From NCBI RefSeq assembly GCF_024508295.1, contig NZ_CP101990.1, positions 1,736,001 through 1,800,000 of the forward strand: DNA of 64,000 nt. Direction: 5' to 3'. The notes under the pieces are model-generated. The model ran no database searches and was not told the origin of the DNA. It saw only the letters and a program-made list of their open reading frames with translations. The DNA is from Aeromicrobium duanguangcaii (GTDB lineage Bacteria > Actinomycetota > Actinomycetes > Propionibacteriales > Nocardioidaceae). Position numbers and translations under genes: made by a program. The stretch's first letter is position 1. Every line of letters begins with the position of its first letter. Of the stretch, positions 1-8,867 are shown piece after piece.

Positions 1-1
1 G

Positions 2-373
2 CTGGGGATCACCGCCGAGATCGTCACGAGCCCCGAGAAGCTCTACTGGTGGTCCGTGCTGGTGCTGGTCCTCTCAGCGATCCAGAACGCCGTGCTGGAG
101 GAGGTCATCGTCGTCGGCTACCTGATGACCCGGCTGAAGCAGTTCGGCTGGGGCCTGCCCGCGGCAATCGCCGCCTCCGCCGTGCTGCGCGGCAGCTACC
201 ACCTCTACCAGGGCTTCGGACCGTTCCTGGGCAACGCCGTGATGGGCGTCGTGTTCGCCTGGTGGTTCCACCGCACCGGTCGCGTCCTGCCGCTGGTGAT
301 CGCGCACACCATCTTGGACGTCGTGGCCTTCGTCGGGTACGCCCTCTTGGCGGACCAATTGGGCCTGCGGTGA
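2..373 (+). CDS. CPBP family intramembrane metalloprotease, 3' part
   Basis: The 5' end lies outside the window; about 123 C-terminal residues are present. Visible features are the glutamate pair of the CPBP (CAAX protease/bacteriocin-processing) family in LEEVIVVGY, then SYHLYQG, which supplies the second-motif histidine, and a last membrane segment with the third-motif histidine (LPLVIAHTILDVV). The protein is hydrophobic throughout, so it should sit in the cytoplasmic membrane and act as a glutamic-type intramembrane endopeptidase; the substrate cannot be told. The usual arginine after EE (EExxxR) is replaced by tyrosine, which occurs in some members. Its TGA overlaps the first ATG of hrpA (TGATG), so the two may be translationally coupled. 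Confidence 0.85.
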   Translation: MGITAEIVTSPEKLYWWSVLVLVLSAIQNAVLEEVIVVGYLMTRLKQFGWGLPAAIAASAVLRGSYHLYQGFGPFLGNAVMGVVFAWWFHRTGRVLPLVIAHTILDVVAFVGYALLADQLGLR

Positions 374-3300
374 TGATGGGAGCGATGAAACTCGAGTTCG
401 ATCCCGCTCTGCCGATCACTGCCCGCCACCACGAGATCCGCGACGCCCTGCGCGATCACCAGGTCGTGGTCGTGGCCGGCGAGACGGGCTCGGGCAAGAC
501 CACGCAGCTGCCCAAGATCGCCGCCGAGCTGGGACGCACCAAGATCGCCCACACCCAGCCGCGCCGCATCGCGGCCCGGTCGGTCGCCGCCCGCATCGCG
601 CAGGAGTGCGACGTGGAGCTGGGAGCCGAGGTCGGCTACGCCGTCCGCTTCGACGACAAGTCCGGCCCCGACACCGTCGTCCGCCTCGTCACCGACGGTC
701 TGCTGCTGACTGAGCTGCAGCACGACCGCCGGCTCGAGCGGTACGACACGATCATCATCGACGAGGCCCACGAGCGATCGCTGTCGATCGACTTCCTGCT
801 GGGCTACCTGCGCGAGCTGCTCCCCCGCCGTCCCGAGCTCAAGGTCGTCGTCACGTCGGCCACGATCGACGTCGAGCGGTTCGCCGCCCTGTTCTCGACG
901 CCCGAGCGACCCGTCCCGATCATCGAGGTCAGCGGCCGCACCTATCCCGTCGAGGTCCGCTACCGACCGCTCGACCGCGAGGACGACGTCATCGACGGGA
1001 TCGTCAGCGCGATCCGCGAGCTCCCCCGTGACGGCGACGTGCTGGTGTTCCTGCCCGGCGAGCGCGACATCCGCGACACCGCCGAGGTGCTCGAGGGTCA
1101 GTCCCTCGGCGACGTCGTGCCGCTCTACGGCCGACTGGCCGCGCACGAGCAGCAGCGGGTCTTCCAGACCGGCCCGCGCCGGCGCATCGTGCTGGCGACC
1201 AACGTCGCCGAGACCTCGATCACCGTCCCGGGAATCCGCTACGTCGTCGATCCGGGGCTGGCGCGCATCTCGCGCTTCAGCACCCGCCTGAAGGTGCAGC
1301 GCCTGCCGATCGAGCGCATCTCGCAGGCCAGCGCCGCGCAGCGTGCCGGCCGGTGCGGTCGCGTCGCCGACGGCATCTGCATCCGGCTGTACGACGAGGA
1401 GGACTTCGAGTCCCGTCCGGAGTTCACCGACCCCGAGATCCAGCGCACGAACCTCGCCAGCGTCATCTTGCAGATGGCGTCGCTCGACCTGGGCGACATC
1501 CGCGACTTCGGGTTCCTGGACGCCCCCGACCACCGCGCGGTCGCCGACGGCCTCACGCTCCTGCGCGAGCTGGACGCCCTGGCGCCCGGACGGGACGGCA
1601 GCGACCGGCTGACGAAGCTCGGTCGCACCATGTCGCGGCTCCCGCTCGATCCCCGTCACGCCCGCATGGTGCTGGCGGCTGACCGGCTCGGGGTCCTGCC
1701 CGAGGTCCTGGTCATCGTCGCGGGACTGTCGATCCAGGACGTCCGCGAGCGCCCCCTCGACAAGCAGCAGGCCGCTGACACCCAGCACGCCCGGTTCCGC
1801 CAGCCGGACTCGGACTTCCTGTCGCTGCTCAAGCTGTGGGACTACCTGCAGGAGCGCCGCGACGAGCTCTCGCACACGAAGTTCCGCCGGATGTGCCACG
1901 ACGAGTTCCTGCACTATCTGCGCGTGCGCGAGTGGGCGGACGTGAACTCGCAGCTGCGCCGCACGGTGCGCGAGCTGGGACTCAAGCCCGGCAAGGTCCG
2001 CAAGGAGCCGGACGCCGATGCGATCCACCGCGCGCTGCTGCACGGCCTGCTCTCGCACGTCGGCCTGCGTGACGCCGAGACCCGCGAGTACCTCGGCGCC
2101 CGCGGCGCCCGCTTCTCGATCTTCCCCGGGTCAGGCCTGGCGAAGAAGCCGCCCCGGTGGATCATGGCCGGTGAGCTCGTCGAGACCTCGCGGCTGTTCG
2201 CCCGCGACAACGCCCGCGTGGACCCCGCCTGGGTCGAGAAGGCCGCAGGCCACCTGCTGAAGCACCAGTACTCCGAGCCGCGATGGTCGGCCAAGCGCGG
2301 CGCCGCCGTTGCGACGCAGCGGTCGACGCTCTACGGACTGCCCGTGGTCGTCGACCGCACGGTCATGCTGGCGCAGCACGACGCGCCGCTGGCCCGCGAG
2401 CTGTTCATCCGGCACGCGCTGGTGGGCGGCGAGTGGCGCACCCACCACAAGTTCTGGCTGCGCAACCAGGACCGGCTGGCCGACATCGAGAACCTCGAGG
2501 AGCGGGTCCGCACGCGCGGCATCCGCGTCGACGACGAGACGCTCGTCGACTTCTACGACGCCCGCATTCCCGCCGACGTCGTGTCGGTGCGGCACTTCGA
2601 CTCGTGGTGGAAGAAGCAGCCCGACAAGCACCTGCTCGACTTCACCGACGACCTCTTCCGCGCCGATGTCGACGCCGACGCCTTCCCTACCTCGTGGACC
2701 TCGCAGAGCACCGACTTCGACGCGGTCTACGACGTCTCGTACCGCTTCGACCCGCAGGCCCCGGACGACGGCATCACCATCACGGTGCCCGTCGACGACC
2801 TGCTGACCGTGGACGCGGACGAGTTCGCGTGGGGTGTGCCCGGCCGCCGGCTGGAGCTGGTGACCGAGCTGATCCGCGGCCTTCCGAAGAGCGAGCGTCG
2901 CCGGTTCGCGCCGGCCGCCCAGTCCGCCGAACGCGTGCTGCCCGGCCTCGACACCTCGAAGGACCTGCGCACCGAGCTGGGCCGGGCGCTCGACGTCGAC
3001 CCGTCCCTGATCGACCTGACCTCGCTGCCGGCTCACCTTCGGCCGACGTTCCGGGTCGTGGACGGCGAGCGTGAGCTGGCCTCAGGCAAGGACATCGACG
3101 CCCTGCGGCGCGAGCTCGAGCCGAGACTTCGGCGCGACCTGCAGCAGAAGGCGCAGAGTGAGGAGCGCACGGGGATCACCGACTGGGACTTCGGCGACCT
3201 CCAGCGCAGCATCACCGCCGGTCAGGTCACCGGATACCCGGCGCTGGTCGACGAGGGCAAGAGCGTCGCCCTGCGGGTGCTGCGGACCCAAGCCGAGCAG

Positions 3301-3963
3301 CAGGTCGCCATGGTCCGCGGCCAGGCCCGGCTCATCGCGCTGTCCACCGGCTCTCCGGTCGGCACGGTCGGACGCACACTCTCGTTGCAGGACAAGCTGC
3401 TGCTGACCACCTCACCGCAGGGCGACGCGGCGGCGGTCATCGAGGAGTCCTGGCTGACCGCCCTCGACCACCTCGTGGTGCAGCACGGCGGTCCCGTCTG
3501 GGACGAGGCCGCCTACCGGCGGTTGCGCGATCTGGTGCGCGCCGACGCCGTGCCGCTGACCGAGCGCATCGTGCGCCAGGTCATCAGCGCCATGCAGGCA
3601 CTCGGCGACGTGAACCCCGGCAAGGACGAGGCCGGCGAGGACGTCCGGGTACAGCTCTCGTGGCTCCTCCACCCGGGCTTCATCCGCGACATGGGCGCCG
3701 AGCAGATCGGGCGCCTCCAGGTCTACCTCCGTGCCGCCGCGAAGCGCCTGACCTCGACGAAGGACCCGAGCGAGATCTGGGACCTGGAGGCTCGCTTCCA
3801 CGAGCGCACGAAGGACCTGCGCCCGTGGCAGCGCCTCACGCCTCCCGTCCGGCGCGTGCGCTGGATGCTCGAGGAGCTGCGGGTCAGCGTGTTCGCGCAG
3901 GAGCTGCGCGCCGCCGGGCCGATCTCCCCCCAACGCGTGGCCAAGGCGCTCGCCGAACTCTGA
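373..3963 (+). CDS. hrpA: ATP-dependent RNA helicase HrpA (DEAH box)
   Basis: Large DEAH-box RNA helicase of about 1196 residues; E. coli HrpA has 1300. Walker A GETGSGKT lies at residues 36-43, DEAH at 130-133 and SAT at 162-164, followed by the RecA2 domain, winged helix/HA2 and OB fold, and a long C-terminal DUF3418-type half specific to HrpA. In E. coli HrpA acts on stalled ribosomes and mRNA processing; here the role is by family. I chose the ATG at 373 because it overlaps the stop of the upstream CPBP gene; the ATGs at 376 and 385 are alternatives, the latter right after a GGGAG. The open frame continues upstream to 49, but that part overlaps the CPBP gene and is not HrpA-like. Confidence 0.95.
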   Translation: MMGAMKLEFDPALPITARHHEIRDALRDHQVVVVAGETGSGKTTQLPKIAAELGRTKIAHTQPRRIAARSVAARIAQECDVELGAEVGYAVRFDDKSGPDTVVRLVTDGLLLTELQHDRRLERYDTIIIDEAHERSLSIDFLLGYLRELLPRRPELKVVVTSATIDVERFAALFSTPERPVPIIEVSGRTYPVEVRYRPLDREDDVIDGIVSAIRELPRDGDVLVFLPGERDIRDTAEVLEGQSLGDVVPLYGRLAAHEQQRVFQTGPRRRIVLATNVAETSITVPGIRYVVDPGLARISRFSTRLKVQRLPIERISQASAAQRAGRCGRVADGICIRLYDEEDFESRPEFTDPEIQRTNLASVILQMASLDLGDIRDFGFLDAPDHRAVADGLTLLRELDALAPGRDGSDRLTKLGRTMSRLPLDPRHARMVLAADRLGVLPEVLVIVAGLSIQDVRERPLDKQQAADTQHARFRQPDSDFLSLLKLWDYLQERRDELSHTKFRRMCHDEFLHYLRVREWADVNSQLRRTVRELGLKPGKVRKEPDADAIHRALLHGLLSHVGLRDAETREYLGARGARFSIFPGSGLAKKPPRWIMAGELVETSRLFARDNARVDPAWVEKAAGHLLKHQYSEPRWSAKRGAAVATQRSTLYGLPVVVDRTVMLAQHDAPLARELFIRHALVGGEWRTHHKFWLRNQDRLADIENLEERVRTRGIRVDDETLVDFYDARIPADVVSVRHFDSWWKKQPDKHLLDFTDDLFRADVDADAFPTSWTSQSTDFDAVYDVSYRFDPQAPDDGITITVPVDDLLTVDADEFAWGVPGRRLELVTELIRGLPKSERRRFAPAAQSAERVLPGLDTSKDLRTELGRALDVDPSLIDLTSLPAHLRPTFRVVDGERELASGKDIDALRRELEPRLRRDLQQKAQSEERTGITDWDFGDLQRSITAGQVTGYPALVDEGKSVALRVLRTQAEQQVAMVRGQARLIALSTGSPVGTVGRTLSLQDKLLLTTSPQGDAAAVIEESWLTALDHLVVQHGGPVWDEAAYRRLRDLVRADAVPLTERIVRQVISAMQALGDVNPGKDEAGEDVRVQLSWLLHPGFIRDMGAEQIGRLQVYLRAAAKRLTSTKDPSEIWDLEARFHERTKDLRPWQRLTPPVRRVRWMLEELRVSVFAQELRAAGPISPQRVAKALAEL

Positions 3964-3977
3964 CGTACCGTGGACGG

Positions 3978-4766
3978 ATGGAGCATGCGACCAATGCGCA
4001 GGACGGCGTCCGGGTCGCCTTCGACGTGGTCGGCGGCGGCACGCCGATGCTCCTGGTCCACGGCACCGGGCTGTCCTCGGCGATGTGGCGCGACGAGGGC
4101 TACGTCGAGCGGCTGTCCGGTCACCACCGACTGATCCTCGTCGACATGCGCGGCCACGGCGACAGCGATAAGCCGCACGACGAGACCGCGTACACGATGG
4201 AACGCTTGAGCAGCGACCTCCACGCGGTGCTCGACCAGGCCGGGGTGGACCGCGCTCACCTGCTCGGCTACTCCGCCGGCGCCAGGATCGGCTTCAACTT
4301 CGCCGTCCGGCACCAGGACCGCCTGCTCTCCCTGCTGTTGGGAGGCGGCAGCGCGAAGTCCCAGCACGACGAGTTCGACCAGGTGTTCTTCCCCGGCTGC
4401 ATCGACGTCCTGGACACCGGGGACATGGCCGAGTTCCTGCGCCGCCTGGCCCAGGCCAAGGGCTCCGCCGCGGCGACGGCGGCCCGGGCGTTCCTCGACG
4501 CCGACCCGCAGGCCATGGCGGCGTGGTTCCGCGCGGCGAGGGACGCGCCGGGTCTCACCGACGAGCAGCTGGCCACCATCGAGGTGCCGACGCTGCTCTT
4601 CGCCGGGTCGCAGGACGCGCCCCGGCTACGGGACTCACTCGCGGCCGCGCAGGTGATGCCACACGCCCGGACCGTCGAGATCCGGGGTCGCGATCACATG
4701 ACCACCCTCGCGGCGACGCGAGCGATCGTGTCGAGCGTGGAGCGCTTCCTCGCCGATCTCGACTGA
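3978..4766 (+). CDS. alpha/beta fold hydrolase
   Basis: 262-residue single-domain alpha/beta hydrolase, probably cytoplasmic because no signal peptide is seen. The oxyanion-hole motif HGTG is at 28-31 and the nucleophile elbow GYSAG has Ser99. An acid follows the strand LLFAG (SQD, about residue 214), and the catalytic histidine is in GRDHMTT near 240. VDMRGHGDSD is typical of the esterase/lactonase/haloperoxidase-like group. The substrate cannot be assigned. The start has no Shine-Dalgarno; a TACCGT box ends six bases before the ATG, suggesting a leaderless mRNA. It lies 14 nt after hrpA and converges with the FKBP gene. Confidence 0.85.
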   Translation: MEHATNAQDGVRVAFDVVGGGTPMLLVHGTGLSSAMWRDEGYVERLSGHHRLILVDMRGHGDSDKPHDETAYTMERLSSDLHAVLDQAGVDRAHLLGYSAGARIGFNFAVRHQDRLLSLLLGGGSAKSQHDEFDQVFFPGCIDVLDTGDMAEFLRRLAQAKGSAAATAARAFLDADPQAMAAWFRAARDAPGLTDEQLATIEVPTLLFAGSQDAPRLRDSLAAAQVMPHARTVEIRGRDHMTTLAATRAIVSSVERFLADLD

Positions 4767-4794
4767 ACGCTCCACTGAACGACGGGGTGAGTGC

Positions 4795-5157
4795 TCAGCC
4801 GACGCCGAGCAGGTCGATCACGAAGACCAGCGTGCGGCCCGAGAGGCGGTGTCCGCCGCCGGCGGGGCCGTAGGCGAGCTCCGGCGGGGCGATCAGCTTG
4901 CGACGGCCGCCGACCTTCATGCCCGGGATGCCCTGCTGCCAGGCTCCGATGAGCTGCGGCAGCGGGAAGCGGGCCGACTGGCCGCGGTCCCAGGAGGAGT
5001 CGAACTGCTCGCCGGTCTCGAAGTCCACGCCCACGTAGTGGACGTCGACGACGCCGCCGTTGACCGCTTCGTCGCCCTCACCGATGGTGATGTCCTCGAT
5101 GACGAGGTCGGTCGGGACCGGGCCGGGGGTGAAATCGACTTCAGGCTTTTCACTCAT
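4795..5157 (-). CDS. FKBP-type peptidyl-prolyl cis-trans isomerase
   Basis: A compact 120-residue cytoplasmic FKBP that catalyses cis-trans isomerisation of Xaa-Pro bonds during protein folding. It shows the family pattern VDVHYVGVDFETGEQFDSS, then the core WQQGIPGMKVGGRRKLIAPP and ELAYGP, ending in a hydrophobic strand LVFVIDLLGV. There is no signal peptide or lipobox. I chose the ATG at 5157 (MSEKPEVD) because AAGGA lies eight bases upstream; the ATGs at 5166 and 5178 have no usable spacing. The gene is divergent from the alcohol dehydrogenase with only 19 bp between the start codons. Confidence 0.9.
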   Translation of the reverse strand: MSEKPEVDFTPGPVPTDLVIEDITIGEGDEAVNGGVVDVHYVGVDFETGEQFDSSWDRGQSARFPLPQLIGAWQQGIPGMKVGGRRKLIAPPELAYGPAGGGHRLSGRTLVFVIDLLGVG

Positions 5158-5176
5158 GTCTGCCATCCTTGCACGC

Positions 5177-6196
5177 ATGCGCGCGACAGTCCTTCACTCC
5201 CCCGGCGACATCCGACTCGACACCGTTCCCGATCCGGTCCTCGAAGCTGACACCGACGCGATCGTGCGCGTCGTGGCTTCGTGCGTCTGCGGTAGCGACC
5301 TGTGGCCCTACCGCGGACTCAACAAGCCGCAGACCGAGCCGCACCAGATCGGCCACGAGCAGGTCGGCATCGTCGAGAGCGTCGGCACGGACGTCTCCGG
5401 CATCTCCGTGGGCGACTTCGTGATCGCCCCGTTCATGTACAGCGACAACACGTGCGTGCACTGCCGCAACGGCGTGCAGACCTCGTGCGTCAACGGCGGC
5501 GGCTACGTCGGCTGCCAGGCCGAGCTGGTCCGCGTCCCGCAGGCCGACGGCACCCTCGTCACCGTTCCCGGTGAGGTCGACGACGCGCTGCTGCCGCACC
5601 TGCTGGCGCTGACCGACGTCTTCCCGACGGGCCACCATGCCGCCTTCGGCGCGGGCGTGACGACCGGCTCCACCGTCGCCGTGGTCGGCGACGGCGCCGT
5701 CGGCCTCAGCGCCGTCCTGGCCGCCAAGCGGCTCGGCGCCGCGACCGTCGTGGCCATGTCCCGTCACGAGGACCGCCAGCAGCTGGCCCGGCGCTTCGGC
5801 GCCGACCACATCGTCGAGACCCGCGGCAAGGAGGGTGCGGCCGAGGTGCGCGAGATCCTCGACGGCATCGGCGCGGACGCGGTGCTCGAGTGCGTCGGCA
5901 CCGGCGAGTCCATGAAGCAGGCGTTCCTGTCGTTGCGTCCCGGCGGCACGGTCGGCTACGTCGGCGTGCCCCACGGCGTCGAGCTCAACGTGCCGGCCAT
6001 GTTCGGTCGCAACCAGGCGCTGGCCGGCGGCGTGGCGCCCGTCCGTCGCTACCTCGACGAACTGCTGCCCGAGGTGCTCTCGGGCGCGCTGACGCCCGGC
6101 GACGTCTTCGACCGGACGTTCGCGCTGGACGACGTCGCCGACGCCTACCGGGCGATGGACGAGCGGACCGCGATCAAGGCGATGCTGAAGCCCTGA
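5177..6196 (+). CDS. zinc-dependent alcohol dehydrogenase family protein
   Basis: 339-residue medium-chain dehydrogenase/reductase. The catalytic-zinc cysteine is in CVCGSDLW and the zinc histidine/glutamate in IGHEQVGIVE. The structural-zinc loop is degenerate: FMYSDNTCVHCRNGVQTSC keeps three of the usual four cysteines. The Rossmann motif VGDGAVGLSA binds NAD(P), and the domain ends in the typical DRTFALDDVADAYRAMDER. It oxidises or reduces an alcohol/aldehyde pair; the substrate is unknown. The ATG at 5177 begins the conserved MRATVLHSPG; the open frame upstream is only antisense to the FKBP gene. A CATCCT box seven bases upstream could serve as -10. Confidence 0.88.
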   Translation: MRATVLHSPGDIRLDTVPDPVLEADTDAIVRVVASCVCGSDLWPYRGLNKPQTEPHQIGHEQVGIVESVGTDVSGISVGDFVIAPFMYSDNTCVHCRNGVQTSCVNGGGYVGCQAELVRVPQADGTLVTVPGEVDDALLPHLLALTDVFPTGHHAAFGAGVTTGSTVAVVGDGAVGLSAVLAAKRLGAATVVAMSRHEDRQQLARRFGADHIVETRGKEGAAEVREILDGIGADAVLECVGTGESMKQAFLSLRPGGTVGYVGVPHGVELNVPAMFGRNQALAGGVAPVRRYLDELLPEVLSGALTPGDVFDRTFALDDVADAYRAMDERTAIKAMLKP

Positions 6197-6212
6197 TCGC
6201 GGCCCCTCGGGG

Positions 6213-7427
6213 TCACTTCAGCTGCGAGCTGTTCAGGCCCAGCAGTCGTCGCGCGATGATCAGCTGCTGGATCTGCTGCGTGCCCTCGAAGATGTCGAGG
6301 ATCTTGGAGTCGCGCGCCCACTTCTCGAGGAACTCGGTCTCGCTGTAGCCCAGCGAGCCGGCCAGCTCGACGCACTTGAGCGTGATCTCGTTGCCCGAGC
6401 GGCCGGCCTTCGCCTTGGCCATCGACGCCTGCAGTGAGTTGGCCTGACGGTTGTCGGCCATCCAGGCGGCCTCGAGCGTCAGCAGCAGCGCGGCCTCCCA
6501 GTCGGCCTCCATCTGCAGGAACGTCGCGACGACGTGCGGCTGGAGCGCGGGCGAGCGGTCGTAGTCGATCGTCAGCCCCGCCTTCTCGATGAGGTCACGC
6601 ATGACCTCCAGCGAGGCGCGCGCGCAGCCGACGGCCATGCCGGCCACGAGCGGACGGGTGTTGTCGAACGTCGCCATCGCGCCGGCGAAGCCCTGCTTGG
6701 TGTCGATCTCGGGACTGCCCAACAGGTTCTCGGCCGGGACGCGGCAGTTGTCCAGGACGATCACCGCGGTGTCCGAGGCACGGATGCCGAGCTTGTGCTC
6801 GAGCCGCTCGACCCGGATGCCCGGCAGCGACTTCGGGACGACGAACGACTTCACCGCGGCACGGCCGAGGCTCTTGTCGAGGGTGGCCCAGACGACGACG
6901 GAGTCCGATCGCTCACCGGAGGTGACGAAGATCTTCTCGCCGTTGAGGATGTAGTGGTCGCCGTCCTTGATGGCCGTCGTCTTGATGGCCGCCGAGTCCG
7001 AGCCGAAGCTGGGCTCGGTGATCGCCATCGAGGCCCACGTGCCCTTGAACTTCTCGAGCTGCTCGTCGGTGGCGACCGACGCGATGGCCGAGTTGCCCAG
7101 GCCCTGACGCGGCATCGACAGCAACAGGCCGACGTCGCCCCAGCACATCTCGATGACGGACAGGACCGACGCCATGTTGGTGGCGTTGCGGACGCCCTGG
7201 TCCTTCTTGGCGCTGTCCTTGACGCGGACGCCGGCGGCACCGGCGCCGGTGCTGTTGCCCGACTCGTTGAGGCCGTCGATCAGCGAGGCCAGGAGGTCGA
7301 GCTCCTTGGGGTAGCTGTGCTCGGCCAGGTCGTACTTGCGCGAGTTGGCGCGCAGGAACTCGTTGGCGACGTCGTGTGCCTGCTGGACGAAGCCACGGAA
7401 CTTCTTGGGGGTCTCGAGGTAGATCAT
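6213..7427 (-). CDS. acyl-CoA dehydrogenase, FadE23-like subunit
   Basis: 404-residue FAD-dependent acyl-CoA dehydrogenase catalysing the first, alpha,beta-dehydrogenating step of beta-oxidation-type chemistry. Recognisable are the FAD/substrate loop AITEPSFGSDSAAI, GEKIFVTSGERSD, and the C-terminal catalytic glutamate in DIFEGTQQIQ (the MCAD YEGT position). The N-terminus (LETPKKF, KYDLAEHSYPKELD) resembles mycobacterial FadE23. It lies 14 nt downstream of a second acyl-CoA dehydrogenase resembling FadE24; such neighbouring pairs form alpha2beta2 enzymes in mycobacteria, so a heterotetramer is likely here (inference). The ATG at 7427 begins MIYLETPKK; the longer frame upstream overlaps the partner gene. 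Confidence 0.9.
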   Translation of the reverse strand: MIYLETPKKFRGFVQQAHDVANEFLRANSRKYDLAEHSYPKELDLLASLIDGLNESGNSTGAGAAGVRVKDSAKKDQGVRNATNMASVLSVIEMCWGDVGLLLSMPRQGLGNSAIASVATDEQLEKFKGTWASMAITEPSFGSDSAAIKTTAIKDGDHYILNGEKIFVTSGERSDSVVVWATLDKSLGRAAVKSFVVPKSLPGIRVERLEHKLGIRASDTAVIVLDNCRVPAENLLGSPEIDTKQGFAGAMATFDNTRPLVAGMAVGCARASLEVMRDLIEKAGLTIDYDRSPALQPHVVATFLQMEADWEAALLLTLEAAWMADNRQANSLQASMAKAKAGRSGNEITLKCVELAGSLGYSETEFLEKWARDSKILDIFEGTQQIQQLIIARRLLGLNSSQLK

Positions 7428-7441
7428 GATCTGTCCCGTCC

Positions 7442-8749
7442 TCAGATGAGGACTGCTCCTTCCATCACGCCGACGGCACGCAGATCGCGGTACCACCGTT
7501 CCACCGGGTGCTCCTTGACGAAGCCGTGACCGCCGAGCATCTGGACACCGTCGGTGCCGATCTTCATGCCGTACTCGGTCGCCAGGCGCCGGGCCAGCGC
7601 GGTCTCGCGGGCGAAGTCGCTGCCGCGCTCGGCGCGCGACGCGGCCTTCAGCGTGACCAGCCGCATGCCCTCCAGCTCGATCGCCATGTCGGCGACGGTG
7701 AAGGCCACGGCCTGGCGGTAGGCGATCGGCTCGCCGAAAGCCTCACGGGTGACGACGTACTCCTTGACGTACTCGAGCACCGACTTGCCGGTGCCGAGCG
7801 CGAGACCGGCCCAGGCGAGCCGCGAGAGGCGGATCATCGTCCGGTAGTCGTCGGGGGTGCCCAGGATCGCGTCCTCGCCGACATGGACGTCGGTCAGCTG
7901 GATCCGCGAGAGCCCAGCGGCCCGCAGGCCCATGCCCGGATCGGCGGCGACGGCGACGCCGTCGGTGTTGGCCTCGACGATCACCATCGACGGGCCGCGG
8001 CCCTCGACGTCGGCGGCGATGACCAGCAGCTCGGCCTCGGCGCCGCGGACGGCGCCGGACTTGAGCCCATTGAGGACGTAGCCGCCCGAGGTGCGCCGGG
8101 CGACGGTGCTCAGCGTCAGCGGGTCGAACATCGGCAACGGCTCCGCGACGACCAGGGCCGCCGCGGGGACGTCGCCCTCGGTGAACGACGGCAGGTAGGT
8201 CTGCTGCTGACCCTCGGTGCCCCACAGCGAGATCGCGGTGGCGACGGCCGACGGCGCGAGGCAGGCGACGGCCTGGCCCATGTCACCGTGCGCCAGCGCC
8301 TCGGCGACCAGCACGCCGGTGACGGCCGACCGCTCCTCGGCCAGGCCACCCAGCGACTCGGGGATGTTGATCAGCGACAGTCCGAACTCGGCGGTCTGGG
8401 CCAACACCTCCTTGGGGGTGTCGTCGGCGTGCTCGGCCTGCTCGGCACCGGGGCGCAGCACCTCGGCGGCGAACTCGGAGATGACGTCGACCATCATCTG
8501 CTGGTCCTCGGTCGGCGTCAGGTCGAAGACGCCCGACGGCCGTGCCGCCGCAGGACGGTCGCCCTGGGCCTTGCCGGAGACCTTCGTGAACGACCGCTGG
8601 GCGGCGCCGATGGCCTGGAAGCTGGTCTTGGTGGTGCCGTGGACCGCGCGTTCGGCGAACTTGCGCAACCCGAAACGGTCGAGCGTCTCTGACGCGGCCA
8701 GTTTGTTCAGCACGCGAAGCCCGTAGGCCATGGGATCTGTGCCCGCCAC
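7442..8749 (-). CDS. acyl-CoA dehydrogenase, FadE24-like subunit
   Basis: About 435 residues. An N-terminal extension of roughly 75 residues precedes the conserved FDLTPTEDQQMMVDVISEF, followed by GGLAEERSAV, the middle beta domain (GLKSGAVRGAEAE) and the C-terminal helices with QMLGGHGFVKEHPVERWYRD. The protein ends abruptly at VMEGAVLI, directly after the catalytic-Glu position, as FadE24-type subunits do. It is the first gene of a two-gene operon with the FadE23-like subunit. The start is uncertain: GAGGGA at 8756-8761 is six bases from a GTG at 8749 but abuts the GTG at 8755. The promoter region carries a TGAAACT/AGTTTCA palindrome (8772-8794). Confidence 0.88.
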   Translation of the reverse strand: MAGTDPMAYGLRVLNKLAASETLDRFGLRKFAERAVHGTTKTSFQAIGAAQRSFTKVSGKAQGDRPAAARPSGVFDLTPTEDQQMMVDVISEFAAEVLRPGAEQAEHADDTPKEVLAQTAEFGLSLINIPESLGGLAEERSAVTGVLVAEALAHGDMGQAVACLAPSAVATAISLWGTEGQQQTYLPSFTEGDVPAAALVVAEPLPMFDPLTLSTVARRTSGGYVLNGLKSGAVRGAEAELLVIAADVEGRGPSMVIVEANTDGVAVAADPGMGLRAAGLSRIQLTDVHVGEDAILGTPDDYRTMIRLSRLAWAGLALGTGKSVLEYVKEYVVTREAFGEPIAYRQAVAFTVADMAIELEGMRLVTLKAASRAERGSDFARETALARRLATEYGMKIGTDGVQMLGGHGFVKEHPVERWYRDLRAVGVMEGAVLI

Positions 8750-8771
8750 ATTCACTCCCTCGGTGAGATGT

Positions 8772-8794
8772 TGAAACTTCAGTTTACAGTTTCA
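8772..8794 (-). promoter_or_regulatory. candidate operator of the acyl-CoA dehydrogenase operon
   Basis: A perfect inverted repeat, TGAAACT at 8772-8778 and AGTTTCA at 8788-8794 with 9 bases between, lies 17 bases upstream of the first possible start of the FadE24/23-like operon, in an A/T-rich island of an otherwise GC-rich genome. Size and symmetry suit a TetR-family fatty-acid regulator such as FadR or KstR types; which one is unknown and none is encoded nearby. Confidence 0.45.
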
Positions 8795-8867
8795 CATACC
8801 GAGAGTATCTGAATCCAACTCCAGTTGCCAGTGAATCCGCGTGTCGCCGTCATGGATATGGTGAGAC

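Noticed and set aside
205..2058. 617-codon minus-strand frame within hrpA
   Set aside because: Antisense to the conserved DEAH helicase domain, low-complexity translation, no ribosome site.
5158..5176. Second shared divergent promoter, between FKBP and alcohol dehydrogenase genes
   Set aside because: The FKBP start has a good AAGGA site and so needs a leader reaching into the neighbouring gene; only a weak CATCCT is available for the other gene.
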